Below, in pieces: positions 20,986-45,963 of a DNA stretch of 64,000 bases (its first letter is position 1; each line of letters begins with the position of its first letter). This stretch comes from Lumbricus terrestris (Eukaryota > Annelida > Clitellata > Crassiclitellata > Lumbricidae): positions 93,724,868 to 93,788,867 of the forward strand of contig OX457036.1 in assembly GCA_949752735.1 (NCBI GenBank), given 5' to 3'. Below the pieces are notes generated by a model. That model was not told the origin of the DNA and ran no database searches. It worked only from the letters and a program-made list of their open reading frames with translations. Position numbers and translations under genes: made by a program.

Positions 20986-22449
20986 AAGAGAGTATGTGCG
21001 CACAGTATTTCCAAGAAAAAACTTCTAAACACGACAGTAAAAACCTATCTTAAAGCTCATATAAAATTATTATATTGCATTGAAGTGTATTTGAATTGAA
21101 GCCGAATGGTCTTGAAGCAGCCGAGTGCGGTAAATGTCAAGTACACTTGAAAGGCTGTTCGCTTAGCCTACTGTACATACATCAGGCTGTAGGCTGAGCT
21201 TATAGCCTGCCTTTGTGCTAGTTTGGCATGCATGAGCGCGTTTGCCAGATGCAAACAAAGACCACTGACTTACATGTACTTTCTTACTTGCTGTCTAATA
21301 GTTGTGCTCTCAACCATTACTAACACCTTACTGCCAGAGAGATTCCCCCTCCACCTGCTCGTTTGTTGTTGATACGATTGAACGCACATTGAGGGCAGAC
21401 GATCTTCTTCCTCTTTGAATCGGTTGGGTTTTACCACCACGTCACTTAGCTAAAACGATGTCGCTGCTCTCAAGAGCAGTCCACACACCGTGTATTCAAA
21501 GAACCTTGTTCATGGGCGGAGTTTGGTTTCCATTCTTGGGGGTGCTAAAAAAACGGCGTCGGTAATATTTTCTCGGCCAAAAAAGTTGATGACCTTTTCT
21601 TAGTCGTCAGGTTGAAATCTTATGAAAATTACTATTTTCCCGGACAAAACAGTTGATGACTTTTTTTACTGAATAGCTCCAATGACCTTGATGCGACCTC
21701 CTGCTGAAATGATAATCGTAGCTGGCGCTGCTATTGACCGGATTCTTAGTTCAGAACCTCTGACCCTTTCCTCGATTTATTCCTCTATTTACCCTAAAAT
21801 AATTATTATCTTCTATCGCTCGAGAACTGAATAAACTCCGCCGAGGTCGGACATTAACCCCCCTGGATCTTGTCCCCCGGACAAAGCCCCCAATTAAGGA
21901 CATTATCCCCCCGTTTTTGTTTAGGACATTATCCTTTGGACAAAGTTCCCTATCTGTGCAATTAGTCTGTTTCTCATGTAATTTATAAAGATTAGTACCA
22001 GATGCCGTTTTGCCCGAAGGTGAGTACATCTGTATACCCGCTTGGCCGCGTATAGCCTACCCCCGTGTACAGCCCTCGTCACAAGAGAACTGAATAATTA
22101 TTATGAGTCTGTCCCTGTTTTCATCCACATCATGCAGAATATCCAGACCATACAGCACGACCATAAACGTAGGCTATGTCTACTTATCATAAAAGGCCCA
22201 GGCCTATACGCACTCAGTTTGACGCTATTCGTCTACGTTTTGAAGAGTCACTAAATAAACTTTACAGTCGACCATTAGATACAACTACTATGAGAGGAGA
22301 GGGGTAGTGAAAGGAGTTCAAAGTTTGGACGTCGAAGAGTATAATAGACTTGACTCAGAGAAGCCTATTTATAGAGAGAGATTGGACAGAAATTTCCCCC
22401 GTTGGGCTGCGCTGTTACCTGTAGGCCTACCTATAATTATGTACATCGG

Positions 22450-22625
22450 AGGCCACAGTTGATATGACTGGCTCGCTTAGCAACATCGGTAAGAGCGCTG
22501 GCCGCGCGTCTGAACGCAACTCTGTGAAAGAGAGCGTGCGGGTCGCGGTTCGCTTCCCGAAGGTGGCTATTTCAGAGATTCAAAATCTTGGGCTAGCACG
22601 GTCCGTTCACGGGGACCTAAATGGC
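22450..22625 (+). mobile_element. Truncated family-2 SINE head
   Basis: TGGCTCGCTTAGCAACATCGG and GGTTCGCTTCCCG have box A/B form, and GGGCTAGCACG matches the family-2 copy at 11905. The GGCAACGGGAAACC body is missing. Confidence 0.5.
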
Positions 22626-22997
22626 GTGGCGACACTAATCATCATTGAAATGGTAGGTTGTCGTTAAAAAACAAGTAACAACACGCCACAGTTGGTATAC
22701 CACGCGTGTGAGTCTGTCACTGTTACTATCTCAGCTTGCTGTGCATTAGTTTGCTAACTGATGTCGATTCGTTGATATGACACTTAACATCACAATCTGA
22801 ATATCATCGAATAAACAATGGTTTCAGTGTAGAATGTCATTGACATTAACTAATTAATTATCATTAGATATCAGTTTCGAGCGAACGTCAAAAGCAAACT
22901 TTCGTTACTAGGTATGACACTCAGACTTATCAATTAGCGACGAAAGATTAGGATTAGGCCTAATTACAGTAGGCTACTCTAAGCTAAGTTTAGGCCT

Positions 22998-23318
22998 ATG
23001 TCACCAAAAGCAGGTATAGGCCTAATCTTTCGTAAATTAACAAGCACTTTCAAGAATTCTGCAGAATTGCTTAAAACATTTAACTCAATCGACTATGAGG
23101 GAACAATTCTTGACATCTTAAGTAAGCAAATATCGTTACGGCAACAAAATTCTTTAAAATGTCTAAATAATTATAATGAAGCATCACCGAAAATTAGAGC
23201 CATAGCACAATCAGTCACAGCTGTTCATGATCGCATCTCAAATCAAACTGGCAGGGCTTTTTTTAACGTGCAGTTGTACACAAAATGTGCAGTTCTAAGT
23301 GGATTTGTGCAGTTGTAG
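22998..23318 (+). other. Unrecognised 106-codon ORF
   Basis: Soluble, Lys/Asn/Ser-rich, no motif I know, with no acceptor or donor that ties it to a gene. It may be a decayed transposon ORF or chance. Recorded only because it covers an otherwise empty 300 bases. Confidence 0.15.
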
Positions 23319-23468
23319 AAGCACTTCTGTACTGTTAAAACTAGTTTTAAAAAGGTCATTGTCCTCCGATCGGAAGTATTTGCCGTGTATGATGGGAAAG
23401 GAAAGAAGGAGTTGTGCAGTTCTAAAAATTCCTTTAAAACAGCCCTGCAAACTGGGAGACAACTGGAT

Positions 23469-37164
<13,696 letters not shown>

Positions 37165-37662
37165 TTTCAATGGTTTTCGATTAATCTTTCATATCAGTCT
37201 GCACTGCTGAAATTAACAGAACATTTCTAGGAGTCAAAATATTCAAGTGGATTGCTTAATGCTTATTAACATAATTATGAATAATTAAATAATGAAGTCG
37301 AAAGCATTCCTGCTTAAGTTCCGATATACATCAATGACATTTGAATGGGAAAAGGAAAGCAAGCCGCAATTAGGCAAAGGCAAGACTATCGATCTGCTTA
37401 AAAGTAAAAAAACTCTTTCGCTGGTAATCTCTTCGCAGGTTTAAATTAAGGATGAAATGTCCCTTTCACACGAGTCTTCTTCTGATTCCCCATCTTACCT
37501 CTTTCACCACTTCAAGTCTTCACATCATCCACCGCGGTCTTCCGACTGTCTGCCCCTCCTCACTAAGATATTCTTTTATGTGGATCAATGTACTTGATAT
37601 GGCATCAAATAATTACATCGCACAGTATTGTCAAAATTCATAATGTCATCGTGTGTGTCATG

Positions 37663-37900
<238 letters not shown>

Positions 37901-37949
37901 ATTATTACTATTATTATTATTGTCGTTATTATTATTATTATTGTTATTA

Positions 37950-38075
37950 TTAATAATATTTTCTACCCGAGGTGTCAATGTTCCCTCAGGATTTTTAAAA
38001 ATTATTTTGAGATAAAATAAAATTTCACAACCATCTTGAAATGTACCTCTGAATGCAATGGCATTGTGACGCCCT
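37950..38075 (-). mobile_element. Short 3' fragment of the same LINE family as 38238-40100
   Basis: The minus strand reads HNAIAFRGTFQDGC, then CCTGAGGGAACATTGACACC and CTCGGG before an AAT-rich tail. The larger element ends FNVVAFRGTFEHVG and CCTGAGGGATCATTTATACC, CTCGGG. Truncated to about 125 bases. Confidence 0.7.
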
Positions 38076-38169
38076 ACACTACACATAGGCCTATGACATT
38101 GTAGCTGATACATTATTATAATCCTTTTTGTCATTAGCTGATATATTATTATTATTATCATTATTATTA

Positions 38170-40100
38170 TTTTTTTTTAGCGCCCGAGGTATAAATGATC
38201 CCTCAGGCTTTAAAAACAATAAATAATAAAAGCTTTTTTACAGGTTCTCGTCTCCAACGTGCTCAAATGTGCCCCTGAATGCAACGACATTAAACCGCTG
38301 CGTGCATATTGATAACCGCTGGAACAGGTGCGTGCTATCTCTGGGGTCGCCCGTTGCCTCCGTCATGCGGCGGCCCAGCTCCTGAAGAAATGATAGACCC
38401 GTCCGGTTTATCGGGCCCAGTGACTCAATTGCTACGGGGATGAATTCATGCGTAGCGGGGAGTGATGTATACTTGACGCTTTTTCGTTCAGCAGCTTGCT
38501 CCGCCGCTCCACCCGTTACTGTCGACGTCAGATGAATATACGACGACGCGCACGTGTGGATTGCTGTTGCATCCCATGCGATGAATCTGCCTCTTGTCCA
38601 AGGGACCAGTGTGGCTCCGTCTGGTCTCTTTCCATCGGTGCGGCTCAGTCCTGATGGTTCTTTTGAACTAGGAATATCCGCCTTCGACAGGGCTCTCCAG
38701 ATGATGTCATTCAGTGCAGCGTGTCGCGCTGCCCTTCCCATCGACCTTCTGCAGACCAGTCCATGATGTCCACCTGTGTCTGCGATCTCGCCACACTGGC
38801 ACCGATGTGATGCACAGAGAGTTAGACCAAGGCGGAATCCTACAGCAACCATAACTCCCTCATTGCTCAACCCCAGGCCGCAAGCCGCCAAAGGGATGGT
38901 CCCGAGCCAGTCTCCGGCGTGTGCAGCTGACAATGCCCGAAGTCTTGCTTGGCTGAGTGGATCATCGCATCCGTTCCAAATCTTCATCTTATCCCTGTCG
39001 ATGAGCGGTCGGTCCCAGGTCTTCTGCTCTCTCGGGATCGGATCCATCACTGTGGGAAACGAGTCTTTGCGAGCTTCCATCATCTCCTCCCGGTATGCAT
39101 CGCCCCACTCCTCCGCGACCAGGATGGCACCCACGAGACCGGCGGTCGACGCAGCTGACGCCAAATAGGCTGATGATGCCAGCATCGATACCCGCCTGAT
39201 CCCAAGGCCTCCATCTCTGATCGGGAGCGAAGCCTGCAACCACTGCATGTCGTTCAGCTCATTGTTGATGATCTCCTCCAGTCCTGTCTTCAGTTGATGG
39301 TCCATCACATCGAGTAACGGGTGATTCCAGCACGGAGAGGTTCGCAGCATGTATGTCATTTTTGCTGCACCGAAGCATGATCTTAGCAGCAGCAGTGCTG
39401 CTTGTGCCTGGATGTCCGTAAGATCCTTCAATACTCGATCTAAGGTGTTGCTGTGTTCTTGAAGAGACTCGTCCAAGGCCTTCCCTCTGAAGAGCGGAGC
39501 GCCGAGCAGAGTCAATTCATCCCGATCCATTCGTCTGAAGTTCTCGAATTCCACCTCCTTCACCTCCTTCTCCGAAAAGATCTCGCACTTATGTCTGTTC
39601 AATGAAATTCCGAGTGTGGTCTCCAACTCTTCAATCCTTGCCAAGTCCTGGCGAACCTCGTTTGCGTTCCCACCCAAGGAGAGGTCATCCAAGTAACCCA
39701 ATTTGAACTGGGATTGCAGGGATCGCAAGGTCGTCTGCAGCGGCAGGCAAAACAGCAGAGGTCCCAGCGGATCTCCCTGCTGAGGACCCATCTGAGAATG
39801 TACCACGAATCGGCCGAACTGCAGCATGGATTCTGCCGAATAAGCCTGGTGGATGAAGGCATAGAGCTCTGGTACGGTTTCATGAACTGACCTCAGCATA
39901 ACATCCCTCCGCATTGAATTGAAGGCATTTGCAAAATCCAATTTAATGAAGACCTGATCGTCTTGCATTCTGGTGATGAAATTTCTGGCTGCGTGGACAG
40001 CCGCCTCTCCTCCTCCCGGAGATCCAATGCCAACCTGGTGCGGAGCGAAGAACTGACCCAGTCTGCCCAAAGCATACTGGTTGGCGCATTTAGCCGCCAA
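38170..40100 (-). mobile_element. 5'-truncated non-LTR retrotransposon with restriction-like endonuclease
   Basis: Includes the 632-codon ORF, a short 3' region with CTGAGGGATCATTTATACC and an A-rich, TAATAA-rich tail at the left. The upstream border near 40100 is where homology to RT motifs is lost, the usual 5' truncation of target-primed reverse transcription. Confidence 0.8.
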
Positions 40101-40136
40101 CCCCCGCCTTAGCATTTGCATTAGCAATAATAGCAT
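38238..40136 (-). CDS. Reverse transcriptase with CCHC and PD-(D/E)xK-type endonuclease
   Basis: 632 codons, intact but lacking its N-terminus. RT motif A is KLDFANAFNSMRRD (65-78), motif B GPQQGDPLGPLLFCL (117-131) and motif C YLDDLSLGG (148-156). A thumb follows, then a Cys/His cluster CQCGEIADTGGHHGLVC (446-462) and KRPDG...W-D (PD at 505-506, D at 522), the layout of the restriction-like endonuclease of R2/R4-type elements. The protein would nick target DNA and copy its RNA there. The first dozen residues are probably flanking DNA read in frame, since family members begin RT near LAAKCAN. I am sure of RT, fairly sure of the endonuclease, and do not name the clade. Confidence 0.85.
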   Translation of the reverse strand: MLLLLMQMLRRGLAAKCANQYALGRLGQFFAPHQVGIGSPGGGEAAVHAARNFITRMQDDQVFIKLDFANAFNSMRRDVMLRSVHETVPELYAFIHQAYSAESMLQFGRFVVHSQMGPQQGDPLGPLLFCLPLQTTLRSLQSQFKLGYLDDLSLGGNANEVRQDLARIEELETTLGISLNRHKCEIFSEKEVKEVEFENFRRMDRDELTLLGAPLFRGKALDESLQEHSNTLDRVLKDLTDIQAQAALLLLRSCFGAAKMTYMLRTSPCWNHPLLDVMDHQLKTGLEEIINNELNDMQWLQASLPIRDGGLGIRRVSMLASSAYLASAASTAGLVGAILVAEEWGDAYREEMMEARKDSFPTVMDPIPREQKTWDRPLIDRDKMKIWNGCDDPLSQARLRALSAAHAGDWLGTIPLAACGLGLSNEGVMVAVGFRLGLTLCASHRCQCGEIADTGGHHGLVCRRSMGRAARHAALNDIIWRALSKADIPSSKEPSGLSRTDGKRPDGATLVPWTRGRFIAWDATAIHTCASSYIHLTSTVTGGAAEQAAERKSVKYTSLPATHEFIPVAIESLGPINRTGLSFLQELGRRMTEATGDPRDSTHLFQRLSICTQRFNVVAFRGTFEHVGDENL

Positions 40137-40954
40137 TATCGTTACTATAAAATTGTTCCTCTACTTAGTCCCCAAAGTCTTTCCTTCCCAACGGAAGTCT
40201 CACCTCTTCAAGAACTCCAACCCTAATCCACACGATCGTTTGCTCTCCAACGTGTTTTTGTCTTCAATGATACCCGCCTTTGCAGCTGCTCCACCTGATC
40301 TCTTTAGCATCCGAACACGAACCTCAAATAGCCATCGATCGCAAACTAATATATCTATAGCTGAACCAGTACTCATGCACTTATCAAATGGTCTAAGGAA
40401 TTCAATTATATTTATATTATAGGCCTACTCCATATCAGAATTGACAACCATACACGCGGAGAGACACACAGACAGTTGGACATACGGACTCACAGACATG
40501 CAAACGGACAGGCAACGTATGGACACCAGTCTGATCCGCTAAAAACTGAATTACAATGTTAATTAAATCCGTGATATAGGCTTTAGCATTATAATAACAG
40601 CTTGAATCCACCATCAAAGCATTGGCCTACATAAGAAGTTGATGCTGCTATTAGGTATTCACAGTGGGTGACCTTACCTGTGGTTTGGTGATTTTATAAT
40701 TAAAATATCAATTTCCAACCGAGTGAATAATTAGTCGCGGTTGAAATAGGCTAATAGATCCAAGCGTCTTAAACTGGCAACAGACTACACATCTGTGTAG
40801 TCTAAGTCATTATATTTTGTTATTCCTATGCATTGAAATCCGCGCAGAATATTCTACGATCTATTTGCTCTTCTTTCAATACTCAGACTACGGTAGGCTA
40901 CCTGAATTAAAACGTCTCTTACGACTTCAATATCATTCGGTCACCCAACCTACT

Positions 40955-41529
40955 GGTTCTAGGACAAAATGGTAGCGGACAAAATGGTACGGACAAAATG
41001 GTACGGACAAAATGGTACGGACAAAATGGTACGGACAAAACGGTATGTTTAAATGGAAGCTGGATGAGAGTATTTTATTGCTGAAATGGATGGCTTTTTT
41101 GTGGCTGAAGTAGAGCTCTAGTGAAGAAAAAAGTTTGAGAAAAGGAGGCTGGATTGGCGAAAAAATGCTTGAGAAATGGAAGCTGAATTGATTGTTTCAT
41201 TCATGTGTTTCATGATGTATCCAGCTTCAATTTTAGCCATAAGATTCCTTAAAGCAACCTCCATTTGTAGTGCATCTTTCATTAAACCAGCTTCTATTTC
41301 AGCTATGAAAATACCCTGATACAGCTTCTATATATAAAGCGTTATTTTCATCAATCCAGCTTTCATTTCATATATAAAAATATCCACGCAGAGCCTTCAT
41401 CCAGCTTCCATTTCTCATAGGTCTTTTCATTAAACCAGCTTCTATTTCATATATAAAAATTCACTAATCCAGCTTTCATTTCATCCATACCATTTTGTTC
41501 GTACCATTTTGCCCGCTACCATTTTGTCC
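40955..41529. mobile_element. Foldback element with GGACAAAATGGTAC arms
   Basis: The left arm (40961-41046) has six GGACAAAATGGTAC units. The right arm (41490-41529) carries inverted ACCATTTTGTCC units. GGTCACCCAACCTACT at 40939 and GGTCACCAACCTACT at 41530 flank it as an imperfect direct repeat. The middle has about six TCATCCAGCTTCTATTTC units (41215-41490). Confidence 0.7.
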
Positions 41530-42111
41530 GGTCACCAACCTACTTACTATTAACCTATAGCAGCGGGAGAAGCTTGCGTGTTGCAAATAAATAAATAAAT
41601 TAAATAGACATGAAGCAACTTCGTCGTTTTCGCTCAGCCGTCGTTCAAAAAGCAACTTCAATTTGAGGAAAGATTCTGCACAAAACTGGTGAACAAAATA
41701 ATTAACACGCGCCAGTAAATCACGAGTAGAAAAATTCCTATAATTATGTAGCCTATTGGAGTGCCTTAATTTAGAATCCAGGCGACACGTCTCCAAGCAA
41801 CAAAGCTAATATATTTTTACCGTATAGGTCTAGATATACCTTGCTACCTGGTATTGCCCAGCATCTTGCCTGTTGTTGATTCGATTCAGTAAGCACTCGG
41901 GATGGGGTCCAATCGCCAGCGGCCTAGTTATCATATGTGCAGGACACGCAAGGCATCCAAGTCAACAACATCCAGGGAAACAAGGAGACTGTTAAATTAT
42001 TGATAATATTATTATTCACTTGAATTCGGCGACAGAACCTGCAGTGGCTGCGAAGTTGTGAACTCGTCATGTTCGAAGGTTTCGACAGTCAAAAAAGGTT
42101 CACTACTACTT

Positions 42112-42255
42112 GGTATGATAACTCGACTCAGACCACCACGGACTACTCTCGCAGACAACCCTTCTGACTCAACGCAGCGCTCGTGAATAAGCTGGTGCCC
42201 CGCACATGGCTTCCGAGTAGCGCTTTAGACATTTCGAGTTTACGATTACGATTAC
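42112..42255 (+). repeat. Interspersed repeat ending ATTACGATTACG
   Basis: Second copy of the 19313-19460 family: ATAACTCGACTCAGACCACC, CAACGCAGCGCTCGTGAATA and the same tail. Confidence 0.7.
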
Positions 42256-42412
42256 TTTCTTATAAAACTTACCAGATTTGGCATAGCATCAGCCAGCCGT
42301 TAAACTCTCATACTTTTTGTTGGTAGACAATTAGGTACGGTAGGCCTATACATGTAGGCCTAATAAAAATCGTTATCATGATCTACAAATTTATAAAGCG
42401 CCAATCGAAAGT

Positions 42413-42730
42413 AGTAGCGGCGCTAGAGAGATAGGGGGGGGGGCTGAGCCACCCCTAAAAAGGCCATCCATTATTTTCACATGTAAAAATGAAATATTTG
42501 GTACGATTAACCCCCTTTAACCCCCCAAAAATTAACCGTAAGGGTACGCACGAGGTTTGCCAGACAGTTTGGCGGCTATGAAAAAGGACCGTTTTCCAAG
42601 ATTTCGACCAAATGAGTAAAAAAAGGTCGTCAGAAATTTAGAAATTTTGGCGACTGAAAACGGAAAATTTTCTCCCGCAAATTCAGCCACCCCCCCCCCC
42701 CCAAAAAACCTAAAATCCTGGCGCCACCAC
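42413..42730. mobile_element. MITE of the GGCGCTAG family
   Basis: From AGTAGCGGCGCTAGAG to CCTGGCGCCACCAC with a 10-G run at the left and a C run at the right. Perfect 8-bp target duplication TCGAAAGT (42405-42412, 42731-42738). Confidence 0.82.
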
Positions 42731-42840
42731 TCGAAAGTCAAGCGTAGGGCACCGGCTTTTTTACGAGCGCTGTGTATATAATATTTATGCAGTCTATGTA
42801 TGTGCATATATAGACCATTATATAGGTAGGCCTATAGGTT

Positions 42841-42869
42841 ATTATATATATATATATATATATATATAA
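42841..42869. repeat. TA dinucleotide repeat
   Basis: About 14 AT units. Confidence 0.95.
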
Positions 42870-43174
42870 TATGGGATCGCAACCGATTGCAAGAGCTGCG
42901 TAAACTAGCTCGAGGCGGTTGATTGTTGAACGGTCATACGAAAGACATAAAACATAAGAATTTAGAACTCAGAGGTAGGCCTACATAACCTGCATGTGAG
43001 CGAATCTCACTAATTATTCGTATTGTTTGTTGGTACGGTATAACCTTAGGCTAATATAAAAATCAGATATACGATGAAAATAATATTCAAATCAAGATCT
43101 CCTGCAAGGTCGGTGGTCTCTAGGCAAACCTAAAAACGTTCTCCGTGCGTGACATTAGCCCAGCATTCGACGAT

Positions 43175-43529
43175 CAGTGGCGGCGCTAGGGGGAAGCTAG
43201 GGGGGACTAAGCCCCCCCTAAAAAAGGCATCCTTTTTTTCTCATGTAAAAATGAAATATTTGGACGATTTACCCCCTTTAGCCCCGAAAAATGAAGCGTA
43301 AAGGTACGCCGCACGAGATTTGCCAGACTGTGAAAAGGACCGATTTCCAAGCTCAGATTTTGGCCGACGACTAAAAAAAAGGTCATCAGAAATTTTGACG
43401 GCAGAAATGGACATTTTGCCCAGATTTTGGGCGACGGCTAAAAAAGTCATCATAAATTTTGGCGACTGAAAACGGAAAATTTTTCCCAGAAAATCCAGCC
43501 CCCAAAACGAAATCCTGGCGCCGCCACTG
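43175..43529. mobile_element. MITE of the GGCGCTAG family
   Basis: CAGTGGCGGCGCTAGGG to CCTGGCGCCGCCACTG with perfect 8-bp target duplication TCGACGAT (43167-43174, 43530-43537). Contains two copies of the shared hairpin core. Confidence 0.92.
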
Positions 43530-43781
43530 TCGACGATAATGTAATGTTTCTACAGAGTCTAAAGTCTTAAAGACGTTCGTTTTTCAGTTTTGTGGTGGCC
43601 ATGTGTTGAGCGTTTCTAAGAGGCCCGTGACGCTTCGTAAAATTAATGTCTTGTTACATTACATTACATTGCATCAGATATAGATCACAAAGTCTCTGCT
43701 CACAGTTCTCTGGGTTAGGCTAGCCGGTGCGCAGTAAGTCGCCTAAAACAGAGTAGCCTATGTTTGATACATAGCCATCCT

Positions 43782-44799
43782 CAGTGTTTAATCTAGTCCC
43801 CCTCCTCTGGGGGGGGAAATTGGGGTTTCTTGGGGGGAGACATTTGAACGTCCGAAGGACGCTCGTGATGCGCGTAGCACAGAGACTGGGAGGGGAGAGG
43901 TATGGGGAGGGGCATGCGCCCCTTCCCATCAGAAACTTTTTGAATTTCCACATTGCAACGGCAGCATTTTAAGATGTCGTCTTAACAAAATAGCTGTACT
44001 TTTTCAGTGACCCATTAGAAAATTTTTGGATTTTCACATTGCAATGGCAGCATTTTAAGGGGTCATCTTAACAAAATAGCTGTACTGTTTCAGTGACCCA
44101 TTAGAAACTTTTTGAATTTCCACATTACAATGGCAGCATTTTAAGGTGTCATCTTAACAAAATAGCTGTACTGTTTCAGTGACCCACTAGAAACTTTTTG
44201 AATTTCCACATTGCAATGGCAGCATTTTAAGGTGTCATCTTAACAAAATAGCTGTACTGTCTCAGTGACCCATTAAAAACTTATTGAATTTCCACATTGC
44301 AATGGCAGCATTTTAAGGTGTCGTCTTAACAAAATAGCTGTATTTTTTCAGTGACCCATTAGAAACTTTTTGGATTTCCACATTGCAATGACAGCATTTT
44401 AAGGTGTCGTCTTAACAAAATAGCTGTACTTTTTCAGTGACCCATTAGACACTTTTTGAATTTCCACATTGCAATGGCAGCATTTTAACGGGTCATCTTA
44501 ACAAAATAGCTGTACTTTTTCAGTGACCCATTAGAAACTTTTTGAATTTCCACATTGCAATGGCAGCATTTTAAAGTGACCTCTTGACGTGATAGTATCA
44601 TATATTATAGTAGTAAAATAATGTCATTATAATCATAATAATAAATAATATCACAGTATATTATAACACTTCATGTAAAACAATGATGAAAACAGTAACT
44701 AAAAACCAATATCATTTTGTCAAATTTTTCGGGGGGGGGGGGAATGTCAATCCTGGGGGGGAACTTCCCCCCCCCCAGAGACGTCTAGATTAAACACTG
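43782..44799. mobile_element. 1.0-kb hAT-like element carrying an 86-bp satellite
   Basis: Terminal inverted repeats CAGTGTTTAATCTAG and CTAGATTAAACACTG, subterminal G and C runs, and a perfect 8-bp target duplication GCCATCCT (43774-43781, 44800-44807). Most of the interior is a tandem repeat. Confidence 0.92.
43931..44580. repeat. 86-bp tandem repeat, about 7.5 copies
   Basis: AGAAACTTTTTGAATTTCC recurs at 43931, 44017, 44103, 44189, 44275, 44361, 44447 and 44533, an exact 86-base period with few differences. Confidence 0.97.
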
Positions 44800-45840
44800 G
44801 CCATCCTTCGGATCCATAATTCAAAGGCGTACAAAGGACCATATAATTATACGACAGAATAATTATGTAAGGCGAACAGTATTATTTAGTGGGTTATATA
44901 ATAATTTTTATAGACTTGCGCAAGGTCCTTACGATAATGATCGAGTCCATACTCAATTTCATATATCAATTATTAACCCATACCATGGCAGATACAACAC
45001 ATACACCATGCTTAGGCGTTTTTAAAATGTAAACATCTTACCACAGAATGGTCCATCATATAATGTAGACTACCCGGTACATAAAGTTTTCATAGAGCAG
45101 ATAACACAGTTAAAATAATGTCATGCAACGTAAATCTTGCAGAATTTCCCAGCGCCCACAAAGCCAAAACAGAGAGAACGATAATTATATAAAATCAAGT
45201 CCGCAATATAGGCTACAACCAGTCTACATGCATTCTGTTTGTTCCTCGTGTCAAGTCTTTGTCTGGGAGGTCACGCCGAGAAGGCAGCGTGGTGCTATGG
45301 TGGTAATCGGGAATGACGTTGGCGGAAGAGTTTGGTTCTCAGTCGCACGTGCAGGTGGAAAGTCGACCAGGGTGCAAGCGGAGGAGAGGAGGTGAATTTA
45401 GGATGTGAGACAGATGGAAGAGCGAACTAGCGGAGGTCTTTATTACAATAACAGGGTAATTCAATTGTTCGGTATTTAAATCAATCGACCTTTCTGTGCT
45501 CATTGCTCGGTTAGTTCACGAAATAGATGTTAGTGTTAATGAAACTAAGCTCATCTACAAGCGATTGGAACTCCGCCACTGGTTGCACTCTACCAGTGCC
45601 AGTCCCAAGTCTGGATAAAGGAGGAGGGCGTCGCTAATGGTCTATGTTACCACACAGTGACGTTAAACTGCAAATACCACCACCACAAGCGATTGAAGCC
45701 CAACACAGCATTAACGAAAGTTTGATGTCAAAATATGTTCACGGTATCAGTTTGTCCATAACGAAAAAGCATTGAATAAAGATTCGGTAAAAACGTATTG
45801 GTCATCCCTCTTCTCTCCGTGTCTCTGTCTAGAATATTGC

Positions 45841-45963
45841 TTATTTCTCCACCAACTTCGTCTTGGGCTTTTCAGCTGTGAAACCTCCGAGTGAATTTGT
45901 CTCAGCCAGACTGCAGGCGGCCAACTGATACGCTGGTAGCTGATCCGAAGGATGTTGCTGTCC
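45841..45963 (-). CDS. Gene C exon 10 (C-terminal tail, stop)
   Basis: After GCTGGTTTCAG, phase 0: GQQHPSDQLPAYQLAACSLA...GGFTAEKPKTKLVEK and TAA. Its last residues match gene B. Confidence 0.78.
   Translation of the reverse strand, partial: GQQHPSDQLPAYQLAACSLAETNSLGGFTAEKPKTKLVEK

Larger units (their letters stand above)
19734..23468. other. Intergenic region between genes A and B
   Basis: Holds a 16-bp minisatellite (20265-20460), a LINE 3' end (20505-20625), a candidate first exon of gene A (about 20929-20985), a MITE-like segment with the shared hairpin motif (about 21505-21690) and GGACATTATCCCC repeats (21850-21945). A SINE head lies at 22450-22625. An unrecognised plus-strand ORF of 106 codons lies at 22998-23318. 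Confidence 0.5.

Noticed and set aside
38554..39168. Plus-strand ORFs opposite the reverse transcriptase
   Set aside because: Antisense shadows of a long conserved ORF.
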